Of a stretch of 64,000 bases of DNA, positions 1-11,288 are shown one piece after another (position 1 is the first letter of the stretch; each line of letters opens with the position of its first letter). This DNA is from Anastrepha obliqua (taxonomy: Eukaryota; Arthropoda; Insecta; Diptera; Tephritidae): contig NC_072896.1 in assembly GCF_027943255.1 (NCBI RefSeq), positions 38,714,501-38,778,500 on the forward strand, written 5' to 3'. A program made the position numbers and the translations under genes. Under the pieces are notes generated by a model. It was not told where the DNA came from, did no database searches, and saw nothing but the letters and a program-made list of their open reading frames with translations.

Positions 1-1165
1 TGCGTATGACAGACTTTATACTGTTGGTAATGGATTTTCCTAAGGAATCCATATTATCCTTAGGCGAAATGACTCAGCCATCTCGTTAAGAGATGTGCGG
101 CATTTCATGGCTACCTTGGAGGTTGTCGATTGTTTTGTGAGGAATTTTATCACCGCCTGGCTGTCAGTGAAAATGTAGATGTCATTTCCGAATATCGCAT
201 CATACTGCACCAGTGTCGCGGCTTTCGTTATTGCCATCAGTTCGGCCTGAAAGACACTACAGTAGTCGGGGAGCCGAAAACTGAATGAGATCCCCAGATG
301 CTCGGAGTATACACCTCCGCCCACCCTGCCCACGAGCTTTAAGCCATCTGTGTATACATGGATAGACTCGCCCTGCCTTACATCGTCCCGTTCCCACTCT
401 TCCCTTGAGGGTAGGAGGGTCGTGAACGTTGTAATGGCAAGTGTGGGCGGGAGTGCATAGTCCACCAATCCGGGAATCTCCGAAGTGCCAGCAAAGATTT
501 TGGCGTGACCGTAGCTCTTATTTGACCACTTAATTAGAGTGTTCAGCCTTATTGCCGTGCTACGCGCGATATATTTTGCCTGCGGATCTACCGGCAGGAA
601 GTTTAATGTCGCATATAATGCTTTCGATGGTGTGGTTGACATCGCGCCAGTTATGAGAACAGATGTTTCAGAGACTAGCAAGTTGTCAAGTTTTTTGATG
701 TTCACATCCTTCTCAAGGACATATTACAATACCATAGTGGATAATATGCCTAACCACTGCTGTGTACAGCCAATATATCATTCTGGGTTCCAATCCCCAT
801 TTCTGCCCAATAAGCCTTCCGTAGAAGTGCATTGCGGTCATAGCTTTGCGTGCTCTGTCCGCGACTGTGAGCCCCCAATTTAGCTTCCTATCTAGTGCAA
901 GCCCTAGATATTTTACCCTTTCTGTTACTCTAAGTGGTTTCCCTCCTAGGAATATTTGTTGAAGAGCAGGTGTGTTGTGTTTCCTACTAAAAAGTATCAG
1001 ATTCGTTTTTTCGTGTTTACTTTAAGGCCTCGACTTTTACACCAAAGTGATAGTCTGTTGAGGGATTTTTGTTGAAGATCGCATAATGTTGAAAGGTGTT
1101 TCCCCGTGATTACTATAACAATATCAACGGCATATGAGATTATTTTCCCTCCCATTAGCCATACC
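1..1165 (-). mobile_element. LOA-type LINE fragment, RT tail plus RNase H, decayed
   Basis: Non-LTR retrotransposon remnant on the minus strand that runs off the left edge. Reading from about 1165 downward, an RT catalytic box appears as YAVDIVIV, so the second residue of the YADD signature is mutated. The connection region follows and then an RNase H domain (40..705) with DGLKLVGRVGGGVY, SVFQAELMAI and FTDSQAVIKF. The RNase H frame stops at WIP, before the usual GH motif. The stretch between the RT box and the RNase H frame is broken by stops and shifts. It is close to the copy at 42820..43790, sharing TKQSTT and the MKCRTSLNE block. The 5' end is truncated at the RT active site. Non-functional. 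Confidence 0.85.
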
Positions 1166-2466
1166 AAAGGTTACACTTAACCTATTTGCGGCATAAACAG
1201 AAAAAAAAAACAATAACTCGAATACGAATCAAGGCAATGGCCAAACTGATTTGTTCACGTAGGCGAAAGAGTAGGCGCTGCATTCGAAAAAGAAGGCTTT
1301 ACGCTAAACAGCTGGCACCCGTTTCTTCCACAATTGTTGCGTCAGTATTTTTAGTGTAGTTTTCCAAATTTTCGTACCAGCCAATCGATAGCAAATGGCG
1401 CAAAAAGGTAATATTTAGCAGGGGAGGGATCCTAAGGTATTACAAGCAAATTTGGTGGTATATTAGAATGCATGTTAATATGCACACATCTATATGTATA
1501 AGTATGTGTACGAGTATGAGTAGTATACATCTCTGCATATGCAAATTTATTCATGGCTGTGTGCACTCATAACGAGGTGCTGTTGCACTAAAATAGTCTT
1601 TCCATGCGAATAAACGAGGATGATAACTAATCAGGCATCAAATAAATAAATAAACACACACACACACACATACACGCATGAGGAAAATATTGTGAATTGT
1701 AAAGAGTGAGCACCTCCGCTCAGCATAGGATTAGTTTACCATGTGTGCAGTGAGGCGCACGGGATTCTGCTAGCAAAAGCACTGAGAGTGCATGTTGCTT
1801 GTAACTATCGGGTATTGATTTGCATTGCGGCTTGGAGTGAGGCAACAGCAATAGCAGCAGCCAGAGGCTGTTAGTCAGCAAACCACAAATGCATGTAGCT
1901 CAACGAGCCAGAGATCCGATGCCAGCCTGTAAACTCAACTAGCAAATCTACATATTTATACACCTACATACGTATGTTACATACGTATGTATGTATGTAT
2001 GTATATTGCATTCAGTCGCCTAGGGGCTTGTCTTTAATGCTTACCAAAACCTCTAACAAACCACCTGTGCCTCAATCAACGTCCAACATGCAAATGTACT
2101 CTCATCCATACATAATCACATTCGCATGCGGTTGTGTGGGTGTGTGCCGGTATTAGAAGCACATTTATGTACATGCATGCATATGGGAGACTTTAATTGT
2201 TGTTGTTGTTGTTGTTGTTGTTGATATTAATATTACCCATATTCGAGCAATACAATATTATTGCGCCAGTAATGGTATTTTGGTGAGTATTGCCAATGCT
2301 TGCCAGCGGGTAGTTCGATGGTTGTTGTGCTGGTTGTTATTGTCGTTTTTGGTTTTATTGCAGAGCTGTGTTGTTTCTGCTGCTGTGTTTAATAGTTCTT
2401 GGTTAGTGTGAGATAAATTTTAATGGGTAATCCAAGCAAAAGCAGCCACAAAATACGATTTAATGG
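1166..2466. other. Non-coding stretch with microsatellites
   Basis: No gene seen. It holds an (AAAT)n/(CA)n block at 1639..1671, an ATGT repeat at about 1984..2004 and a TTG repeat at about 2198..2223. The short open frames in it are built from these repeats. Probably kuz intron or intergenic DNA. Confidence 0.6.
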
Positions 2467-4682
2467 GGTGCTTTCCATTTCAATTCAACCGGGCTACTCG
2501 GGTCATGTTCTTCGATTTCGATGTAACTTAAATATGTTGCTCTCTGGTCAAAATAATGAGACACGTATTTTTTTGTTCGCCCGAAAAAAATTTTTTTCAA
2601 GAGTTATCGGCAATTTTGTTTTTTGCCTCAAACTCGATTTTTTTTAATTATATGAGAAAAAAATTTTTTGAAATGCCCATAACTTAGTCAAAAATGAACC
2701 GATTTTAATAATTCTGGGTTCAAAATGATCGTAATTACTTACACAAGCGACTTCATGTAGAAACAATTGCAAAAAAGTAGTTGAAAATTTTTTATTTAGC
2801 AAAAAAGAAAAAAAATTGAAATTTTTTCGAAATTCAATATTTCAAAAAGGGCATTTTTTTTTTTTTTATAACTTTTTCCAAATCAAAAAAACATCTCAAA
2901 CTTTAATTGAGCTGCATGCCTAGTAGCTAAAATGCGTTGTTTTTGAGTAATGAATTTTTGAGTAAACACCCTGTTTCGCACTTTTTGTTTTTTGCAAAAT
3001 AAAAAATTTTCAACTACTTTTTTGCAACTATTTCTAAATGAAATCGCTCGTGTAAGTAATAACGATCATTTTGAACCCAAAATTATTAAAATCGGTTCAT
3101 TTTTGACTAAGTTATGGGCATTTAAAAAAATGTGTCTCTTATATAATTAAAAAAAAATCGATTTTGAGCCGAAAAACAAAATTGCCGATAACTCTTGAAA
3201 AAAAATTTTTTCGGGCGAACAAAAAAGTACGTGTCTCATTATTTTGACCAGAGAGCAACATATTTAAGTTACATCGAAATCGAAGAACATGTCCCGAATA
3301 GCCCTTTTGAATTGAAATGGAAATAATCTATATAAGAAAATTTTTTTTAATTGCTCATAACTTAGTCAAAAATGAACCGATTTTAATAGTTTTGGGTTCA
3401 AAATGATCGTTATTACTTACACGAGCGATTTCATGTAGAAATAGTTGCAAAAAAGTAGTTGAAAATTTTTTATTTTGCAAAAAACAAAAAGTGCGAAACA
3501 GGGTGTTTACTCAAAAATTCATTACTCAAAAACAACGCATTTTAGCTACTAGGCATGCAGCTCAATTAAAGTTTGAGATGTTTTTTTGATTTGGAAAAAG
3601 TTATAAAAAAAAAAAAAATGCCCTTTTTGAAATATTGAATTTCGAAAAAATTTCAATTTTTTTTCTTTTTTGCTAAATAAAAAATTTTCAACTACTTTTT
3701 TGCAATTGTTTCTACATGAAGTCGCTTGTGTAAGTAATTACGATCATTTTGAACCCAGAATTATTAAAATCGGTTCATTTTTGACTAAGTTATGGGCATT
3801 TAAAAAAATGTGTCTCTTATATAATTAAAAAAAAATCGATTTTGAGCCGAAAAACAAAATTGCCGATAACTCTTGAAAAAAAATTTTTTCGGGCGAACAA
3901 AAAAGTACGTGTCTCATTATTTTGACCAGAGAGCAACATATTTAAGTTACATCGAAATCGAAGAACATGTCCCGAATAGCCCTTTTGAATTGAAATGGAA
4001 ATAATCTATATAAGAAAATTTTTTTTAATTGCTCATAACTTAGTCAAAAATGAACCGATTTTAATAGTTTTGGGTTCAAAATGATCGTTATTACTTACAC
4101 GAGCGATTTCATGTAGAAATAGTTGCAAAAAAGTAGTTGAAAATTTTTTATTTTGCAAAAAACAAAAAGTGCGAAACAGGGTGTTTACTCAAAAATTCAT
4201 TACTCAAAAACAACGCATTTTAGCTACTAGGCATGCAGCTCAATTAAAGTTTGAGATGTTTTTTTGATTTGGAAAAAGTTATAAAAAAAAAAAAATGCCC
4301 TTTTTGAAATATTGAATTTCGAAAAAATTTCAATTTTTTTTCTTTTTTGCTAAATAAAAAATTTTCAACTACTTTTTTGCAATTGTTTCTACATGAAGTC
4401 GCTTGTGTAAGTAATTACGATCATTTTGAACCCAGAATTATTAAAATCGGTTCATTTTTGACTAAGTTATGGGCATTTCAAAAATTTTTTTTCTCATATA
4501 ATTAAAAAAAATCGAGTTTGAGGCAAAAAACAAAATTGCCGATAACTCTTGAAAAAAATTTTTTTCGGGCGAACAAAAAAATACGTGTCTCATTATTTTG
4601 ACCAGAGAGCAACATATTTAAGTTACATCGAAATCGAAGAACATGACCCGAGTAGCCCGGTTGAATTGAAATGGAAAGCACC
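2467..4682. mobile_element. Foldback-type element: inverted arms plus 678-bp tandem unit
   Basis: The sequence reads inward as an inverted repeat. It opens with GGTGCTTTCC at 2467 and closes with its complement at 4682. The arms of about 650 bp (2467..3120 and about 4030..4682) are near-identical in reverse complement, including the block with GACCAGAGAGCAACATA. Between them lies a unit of loop plus partial arm repeated with a period of 678 bp (3121 matches 3799). The outermost module of about 180 bp therefore occurs four times: once inverted at the left and three times direct. The flanks share only ATGG, a possible 4-bp target duplication. No transposase is encoded; the open frames inside are translations of the arms. 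Architecture as in foldback elements; family unassigned. Confidence 0.8.
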
Positions 4683-4763
4683 ATGGGGAAGGACAGTGAC
4701 ACTTGTATTTGTGTATACACTGGAAAAAATAACTTTTCGCTGCAGGAGCGTAATGGGAGATAC

Positions 4764-5105
4764 ACATACAGGGTGACTGGTGGCAAAATTAGGAATTAAA
4801 AGCTAAAATAAAAAGAATGAGTAATGCTTAAAGAAGACAAGTGCGGATTTTATTTTTTAAAAGTTATTTCCGCCAAATATTGACCGTTACTTCGGATACA
4901 CTTTTGGAATCTGGCCTCCGTACTCTGTACCACCCTCTGAAAAAGTGATGTCGGGATGCCCTTAACCTCGCGACAAATATTTTATTGCTGTGATGGTCGC
5001 TAGGTTACTTTACTTTTGAGGTACCACCACCGAAAAAAGGGGCAAGATCTGGCAACCTGGGTGGCCAGGATATGTCACCGAAACGGCTTATCAGTTTGTT
5101 AGGTT
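4764..5105 (-). pseudogene. IS630/Tc1/mariner-type transposase, C-terminal remnant with one terminal repeat
   Basis: On the minus strand, broken frames give DISWPPRLPDLAP, the segment before the third catalytic acid in this superfamily, and later a C-terminal tail ending in ITFKK. The element end is probably the CAGGGTGACTGG motif at 4767. The catalytic first half is absent. It lies between the foldback element and the RTE copy. Stops and shifts make it non-functional. Confidence 0.55.
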
Positions 5106-5175
5106 AGGATAGACTTGATTGATCCTCGAAATCGCACATAGACCAGAATTTCATCCATAGTGATACCAAGTATTA

Positions 5176-6208
5176 AGTGTGTTCTGCCCAATCCATAAGA
5201 AGGGCGATCCTGCAATTTGTGCCAATTACCGCGGGATTAGTCTTCTAAATATCGCCTATAAGGTTCTAGCTAGCGTATTGTGTGAAAGGCTGAATCCCAC
5301 CGTCAACCAACTGATTGGACCTTATTAGTGTGGCTTTAGACCTCGAAAGTCTAACATCGACCAAATATACACAATACTCCAAGTCTTGGAAAAGACCCAT
5401 GAAAGGAGAATCAACACACACCATATTTTCGTCGATTTCAAAGCTGCATTCGTCAGCACGAAAAGGAGTTACTTATATGCCGCGATGTCTGAATTTGGTA
5501 TCCCCACAAACCTAATACGGCTTTGCAAGATGGCGTTGCTCAACAGCAGCAGCGCAGTCAGAATTGGTACCAAACGAGGTTTCAGACAGGATGACTCACT
5601 GTCGTGTGACTTCTTTAACCTGATGTTGGAGAGGATCGTACGAGCCGCAGAACTTAACCGCTCAGGCACAATATTTTATAGAGCGTACAATTGTTGGCGT
5701 GTGCCGATGATACTGACATCATCGGCCTTAACAACCGCGCTATTAGTTCTGCCTTCTCCAAACTGGATAAAGAGGCAAAGCGAATGGGTCTGGTGGTGAA
5801 CGAGGACAAAACGAAGTACCTCCTGTCTTCAAACAAACAGTCGGCGCACTCGCATATCGGCATCCACGTCACTGTGGATGGATGCGATGGAACGATAAGC
5901 TGTATGAGCTTTACGACGACATAGACATAGCGCAGCGAATAAAGATCCAGCGGCTACGTTGGCTGGATCATGTCGTCCGAATGGATACAAACGCTCCGAC
6001 TCTGAAAGTATTCGATGCGGTACCAGCTGGTGGTAGCAGAAGAAGAGGAATACCTCCTCTGCGTTGGAAAGATCAGATGGAGAAGGACTTGGCTTCACTT
6101 GGTGTGTCTAATAAGCGCCGGTTAGCACGAGAAAGAAACGACTGGCGCGCTTTGTTAAACTCGGCCAAAATCGCGTAAGCGGTTATCGCGCCAATTAAGA
6201 AGAAGAAC
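5176..6208 (+). mobile_element. RTE-clade LINE, 5'-truncated, with 13-bp target duplication
   Basis: Aligns with the 3' third of the full-length RTE element at 55641..58909. It starts inside the RT domain (corresponding to about 57532) and ends with the same tail, GCGCCAATTAAGAAGAAGAA. The flanks carry a perfect duplication ATACCAAGTATTA at 5163..5175 and 6209..6221, so this was a single truncated insertion. Inside, about 330 bp are missing: the sequence jumps from the post-YADD region to the C-terminal LYELYDD region near 5880. The palm motif is altered (VCADD) and several frameshifts are present. Non-functional. Confidence 0.92.
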
Positions 6209-6284
6209 ATACCAAGTATTAGCCTCAGTTTGTTAGATTATGGGTATCAGTTCGTTATGTTATAATAAACTAACTTTTTCCTGC

Positions 6285-6720
6285 ACACCTACTTCACGTG
6301 GTTAGTGGATTTAAAGGCAAAAAGTCACCAGACCCAAATCTTGTTCCAAATCCTATCCTAAAGCTAGCCACCAACACGAACCCCGAAGGTTTTGTTGGAA
6401 TATACAACGCTTGTTTTAAATATTGTGTTTTTCCATCCATCTGGTAACTCCCACGACTAGTCCTCCTACCTAAGGCAGCGAAGACACCAGGAGACTTTAC
6501 TGCATTTCGTCTAATACCTATGTTGGACACGTCGAGAAAACAGTTGAAGTGCATAATAGTAAATAGATTAACAACAGAAATCGAGGTAGGTGGTAAACTT
6601 GCAGAGACACATTTTGGTTTTAGGAAAAGACGGTCTACAGTGGATCAAGCAGATGTCAAACGAAGCGATTAGCGGAGTTAGATAATAAGGGGGCACAAAA
6701 GAGTACTGCTTGATTGTTAC
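6285..6720 (+). pseudogene. R1-type LINE reverse transcriptase fragment
   Basis: Broken frames spell a reverse transcriptase fragment: GFKGKKSPDPNLVPNPILK, then YNACFKYCVFPSIW, LVLLPKAAKTPGDFTAFRL, PMLDTSRK and FGFRKRRSTVDQA. These are the fingers and early palm of R1/Jockey-like RTs, and the order and LPK..K.PGD spacing match the R1-type copies at 17795 and 60200. The catalytic YADD box and the rest are absent. It begins shortly after the target duplication of the preceding RTE copy. Decayed. Confidence 0.7.
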
Positions 6721-7242
6721 TTCAGGCATGTCCTACTGCATTAATGTCATAAAACTTACTATTCTAAACTATTTTCTCAACATTTGTGGCCTTTATTTCA
6801 ATTTTTAAACATGGCCCTCTTAAAACACCCTAAATTTTTTAGAGTACCACACGAAGGTAACGAAAATCATAGACTAATATGTAAATGTATATGTATACGT
6901 GCATATATAAGTATAGTAAATGCATAATCATAAGGTCGTGCAAGTGTTTTATTAGTATTTCCAATATGGATTTAGAGCAGATATTCGTCTATCAGTTTTG
7001 TGACCAACGGGTTCGTTCCTGCTGTGTAGTCGAATTTCATAAGAAATTGCAATAAAAATTTACGGATATGCATAATTCTGGTATCCCTGCAGTGAAAAGC
7101 CCAACTACTCTGCAAACATTCTAATTCATAAACTGGCATTTAAGGAAAGAAGTGATACTAGAGCTAGTGTGACTAGAACTGTACCAGTTGCAAAATTACG
7201 AAATATGTAGAACAAATGTTATGCTATTACTATTTTAAAGGC
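6721..7242. other. AT-rich non-coding stretch
   Basis: No gene or recognisable element seen. It contains short TATA/TGTA-rich runs around 6880..6930. Confidence 0.5.
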
Positions 7243-8186
7243 TTTTCCAATAACAGGTGTTATTTTGAATAGCCTACTATTTCGGTAGCTGTCACTTTCG
7301 AAGCTGTCATTTTTTGGTATTTGAGAAACGGAAACTACGCCATTAATAAAAATTTAACGATACACGCTTAAACAACGCATTGAAATTATTAAAATTCACT
7401 ATAAAAATGGTGAAAATTTGGCAGAGACGTTCGTAAAACTCCAACATTTTTGGGTCATCGTGCAGCACCTTGTCGGACTGCAATACAGAAATTGGTTAAA
7501 AAATCCGAGCTGTTGGGACAAGTTAGTGATGTGAAGAATAAAACCTGTGCACGTCGCTCAAGAACAGCCGAAAATATTGCGGTTGTAGCCGAAAGTGGTG
7601 AGGAAAACCCAGGTTTGTCCATTCCTTGTCGTCCTTTGGAGTTAGGCATTTCAGAAACGTCATAACACCGTATTTTGCAAAAAGATGTGTGTCTTAAAGC
7701 TTATAAAGTTCAGTTAACACAAGAACTCAAGCCGGCCGATCATCTACAACATCATGTTTTTGCTGATTGGGTCGTTGAAATGCATGAAAATGATGCGGAA
7801 TTCCATCGAAAATCATCTTGAATGATGAGGCCCATTTCCACCTCGGTGGCTTCGTCCACAACCCAAATTGTCGGATCTGGGGCTCAGAAAATCCAAGAGT
7901 TATTGTTGAAAAGCCTCTCTATCCTCAACGTGTGACTGTTTGGTGCGGTTTATGGTCCGTCGGAGTCATTGGACCTTACTTTTTCGAAAATGAAGCTGGA
8001 GCAACAGTTACGGTGAATGGATTGCGTTATCGAGAGATGATTAGCGATTTTTTATGGCCAGAATTGGATGGTATTCATCTGGACAACGTTTAATTTCAAC
8101 AAGACGACGCTACGTGCCACACAAGCAACGAATTGATATTGATATTTTGAGGGAAAAGACCTCCAATAACACCCCTTATTGAAAAA
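7243..8186 (+). mobile_element. IS630/Tc1/mariner-family element with eroded terminal repeats
   Basis: The ends TTTTCCAATAACAGGTGTTATT (7243..7264) and its imperfect complement (8165..8186) match at about 18 of 22 positions. Inside, a shifted frame gives an N-terminal helix-turn-helix part (RYTLKQRIEIIKIHYKNGEN), then TAENIAVVAES, LKAYKVQLTQELKPADH, FADWVVEMHEND, the first catalytic acid region MNDEAHFHLGGFV, VTVWCGLWSVGVIGPYFFE and the second acid block FQQDDATCHTSNE. The segment with the third catalytic residue is missing before the right end, so the 3' part was deleted. Stops near 7665 and 7821 and frameshifts disable it. Same family as 25438..26018; related to 39510 and 63480. Confidence 0.8.
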
Positions 8187-8479
8187 CCCGGTATGTTAAA
8201 GAGGCACGCAATGAGATTTAGATGAATATAAATGTTGTTATAGTCAATCAGCTGCTGCTGTAGTAGTCGAATGAGTTGATGCATGACTACCATCCCCAGT
8301 AAAGGCTGTAAGCGCGGTAGGTACCTATGAAATGATACTTTCAGCTATTAGTCCATAGATGTCGCTAGGAGTAGTTTTAAGCCTTTCCAAATGTCTTATT
8401 TTTTTTTTTTTGCCTTTCATCTGTCAACAATATTCAGTTTTGTTACATTTCATACAACAATGCATTTTTTGTCCTTTTA
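8187..8479. other. Short stretch between two DNA transposons
   Basis: Nothing coding seen. The right part (about 8340..8400) may be the 5' end of the adjacent mariner, but no terminal repeat could be matched. Confidence 0.4.
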
Positions 8480-9428
8480 AAAATATCGAATTTCGTGCCT
8501 TCAAAATACGATTTGCGCACATCTTTGATTTTCTGTTATCAATTAAAGAAAAACGCTTCTCAAGCTCATCAAATGCTTATAGAAGCTTATCGTGGACATG
8601 CTCTAAGTAGAGCACAGTGCTTCAGGTGGTTTGAAAAATTCCGAAGTGGTGATTTTAGCGTGGAGGACGAGGACCGTGGCCGGCCACCGAAAAAGTTTGA
8701 GGATGCCGAATTGCAAGCATTGTTGGATGAAGATGATGGTCAAAAGCAAGAAATGGTGACAGAGCAATTGGGAGTGACCCAAAAAACCATTCCCAAACGT
8801 TTGAAAGACATGGGCATGATTTTAAAGGTCGGAAGATGGGTGCCGCATGAACTGACTGAAATGCAGCAAGAGCACTGAAAAACCACTAGTGAAATGCTGC
8901 TCTCCCCGTTCAAAAGGAAGTCTTTTTTGCACCGAATCATTACGGGTGATGAAAAATGAGTGTATTTCTCCAATCCCCTGCCTAAACGATCGTATGGTCC
9001 GCCCGGCCACAAGTCAAAACCAACGACCAATCCAATGATATTATTTGGTACGAGCTATTTTAAAACCAGGTGAAACAGTTGACGGTGCACGGTACTAACG
9101 ACAATTGGCCGATTTGAACAGCGTCACAAAGTAGTTTTTCTTGATGACAATGCACCGCCACATCGAACCAGAGCGACCCGGGACGTACGATTGGGAACCG
9201 CTGGTGCATGCGGCTTACTCACCAGACTTGGCGCCTTCCGATTATCATTTGTTTGCATCGATGGGCCACGCATCTTCTGAGCAGCGCTTCAATTCTCACG
9301 AAGCCAAAAAATGGCTCGACGATTGGTTTGCGGCCAAAGTCGGCCAATGTTTTTGGCGCGGCATGCATAAATTGCCTGAGAGATGGGAAAAATGTGTAGC
9401 TAGCGATAGTTATTATTTTGGAGATTAA
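8480..9428 (+). pseudogene. mariner transposase, decayed DD34D copy
   Basis: The first frame (8495..8878) carries the N-terminal DNA-binding half: FCYQLKKNASQAHQML, RWFEKFRSGDFSVEDEDR, GRPPKKFED and WVPHEL. The middle part is shifted and stopped. A later frame (9141..9428) gives the C-terminal half: AAYSPDLAPSDYHLF, which includes the last catalytic Asp, then FNSHEAKKWLDDWFAAK and MHKLPERWEKCV. A functional mariner transposase of about 345 residues is one uninterrupted frame; here at least two shifts are needed. Its 3' flank abuts the 5' target-site copy of the LOA element. Confidence 0.88.
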
Positions 9429-9825
9429 GCTTGTAACCATTTTTTGTATATTGGTATTGGGTCGTTGGCTGGCAAAAATCCTCCACTGAACCCTCCCCGA
9501 GGGTGCCAGCTGGTAATAAGTACCACAGTTTCCTATTTTCAGGAGGTACTTAGCTAAGTTAAGGGTACTATGGGTAGGGTTCGATACTCCTCAATAGTAC
9601 AGCACTACTCAAAGTACCTTTAACGTGGTCGGGGGTGAAGGGCTGGATTAAGGTGTGATGCGACCCGTGCCGAGAATCTGTCAGGCTTGGGGCCCTTCTA
9701 TAAAATAACCAAGTCTCGAACGGAGCTTACGGATAACTGGCGCCCTCCGTAATAATTAGCCTTACCCGTGTAGTTCGGAGCTATGCACGGGCGGACATCC
9801 TTTCTCCGACACTCGTGGGTCCAAA

Positions 9826-11288
9826 ATGCAGAGAGATCATAAAAACATAAATAAAAAAAAGGAGATCGGTCCTCCTTCTAATAGACCGACAGGAACAAAC
9901 AGTTCCGCAACAAGAGCAACGGTCGCACCGAGCTCAAAGAAAACGCCATCCATCGGCTTAATAAGTCGATCCAAACATACAACGACAGCCTCAGCGAAAG
10001 CGAGGACAGTTGACACGCACTCAGAACTGGACACAGGTCCAAGTACAAGTAGGGGGGCACTAGCCCGGCAGTCAACTGCGATTCAGCCCCCAAAAACGGT
10101 CCCGGCCGGAAAGAATGCTACTGCTAGCTCCGGTACCGAAGGATGGCCGCTTGTGAGGGTGGTAGACCCAGCGAAAGCGAGCTACCAGGATCGCAGAAAC
10201 GCGGCTAGGCTCCTAAGGAGGGTGCACGAAACTCACCCAAAGGAAGGTGGCGATTGAAAGAGGCGATTGATAGAGCGAAAGCGATCATCCCTGATTTCAA
10301 CCCTGACTTCAAACCAACACAATCGGCTCCGAAACGACAGCGATCCTCGGAGGAAAATAAGCCAAACGCAAAAAGGCACAAATCAATGGGCGTGACGCCC
10401 AGAAGATCGTTTGCGGAGGTTGCAAAAGACCGCCTGATCATAGGAGTTCTGGACGAGAACCACCCAGAAGGTATGATCCCCAGGGCCCAGTGGAAATGGA
10501 TCGAGGCCGAGCTAACGAAAGTGGCACTGAAGGTTATTCTGGAGAACCCCGGTCCCCCGCCTGCGTGCGAAGACTTAGGCTGGCACCAAGGCCAGATAAA
10601 AATTATAGCTTGCGACGATGAGAGATCGGTTCAACTGTATAAAGAGGCCATCTCCAAAGTCGGCGAAGTGTACCCAAACGCCAAGCTAGTGGTCGTGGAC
10701 AGGAAGGATATTCCGTCCAGGCCGCGAGCAAGGGTTTGGTTACCTTCAACCGTCGAAGACCCGGAAGAGATTATGAAGCTCATTCGGGTCTGCAATCCGG
10801 ACATCCCAACGCAGGAATGGAGGTATGTCAAAACTCTCACCAACAAAAATAGCGCAGAAGAATCGAAAGAGCAGAAGCGCGCCACCATGCAGGCTCTCCT
10901 GCTCCTCACAGAGAATTCAATCGAACCATTAGCGAAATGCGATGGGCATCTGAGATACGGTTTTGTAAAGGTGAAGCTTCACATTTACAAAACAGATACA
11001 GATGCAATTGAGTTCCTCGCCACTAAGGAAGGTGAAAAGCACATGGGCGAACTAGAACCCATGAGCGAAACCGAGCCAATGAGCGAAGACAACCGGCCCA
11101 CCGAAGAAGAATACGCCTCTTCAGGCTCAGAAATGGGCTTAGGGAGGCTGTACTTCGAACGGGAGGGTAAGTACCACACACAACAGCGTAAGTATTCCGA
11201 AAGGGAACTTTTATGCGAAAGCAAAGAAGACCCAGACATAACGCTAACAGCTGATGCATCTTCTACAGATAAACCTTCATCACTGTAA
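9826..11288 (+). CDS. LOA ORF1 nucleic-acid-binding protein, in two overlapping frames
   Basis: Presumed RNA-binding ORF1 partner of the LOA reverse transcriptase. The first part (9826..10257, 143 codons) is Ser/Thr/Lys-rich and low in structure. The second (from about 10254 to 11288, 344 codons) is in another frame and has no ATG at its beginning; its first codon in frame is TTG. It contains a basic patch (KRQRSSEENKPNAKRHKS) and a globular region around WKWIEAELTKVALKVI, DDERSVQLYKEAI and DIPSRPRARVWLP, resembling the domain found in ORF1 of insect LOA elements (DUF4780-like; not verified). The parts probably once formed one protein, broken by an indel near 10250, or read by frameshifting. 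The last 35 bases overlap ORF2. Confidence 0.7.

Noticed and set aside
2423..4786. Open frames of 74-94 codons at both ends of the foldback element as a duplicated gene
   Set aside because: They are identical because the arms are inverted repeats, and the sequence is A/T homopolymer-rich with no family match.
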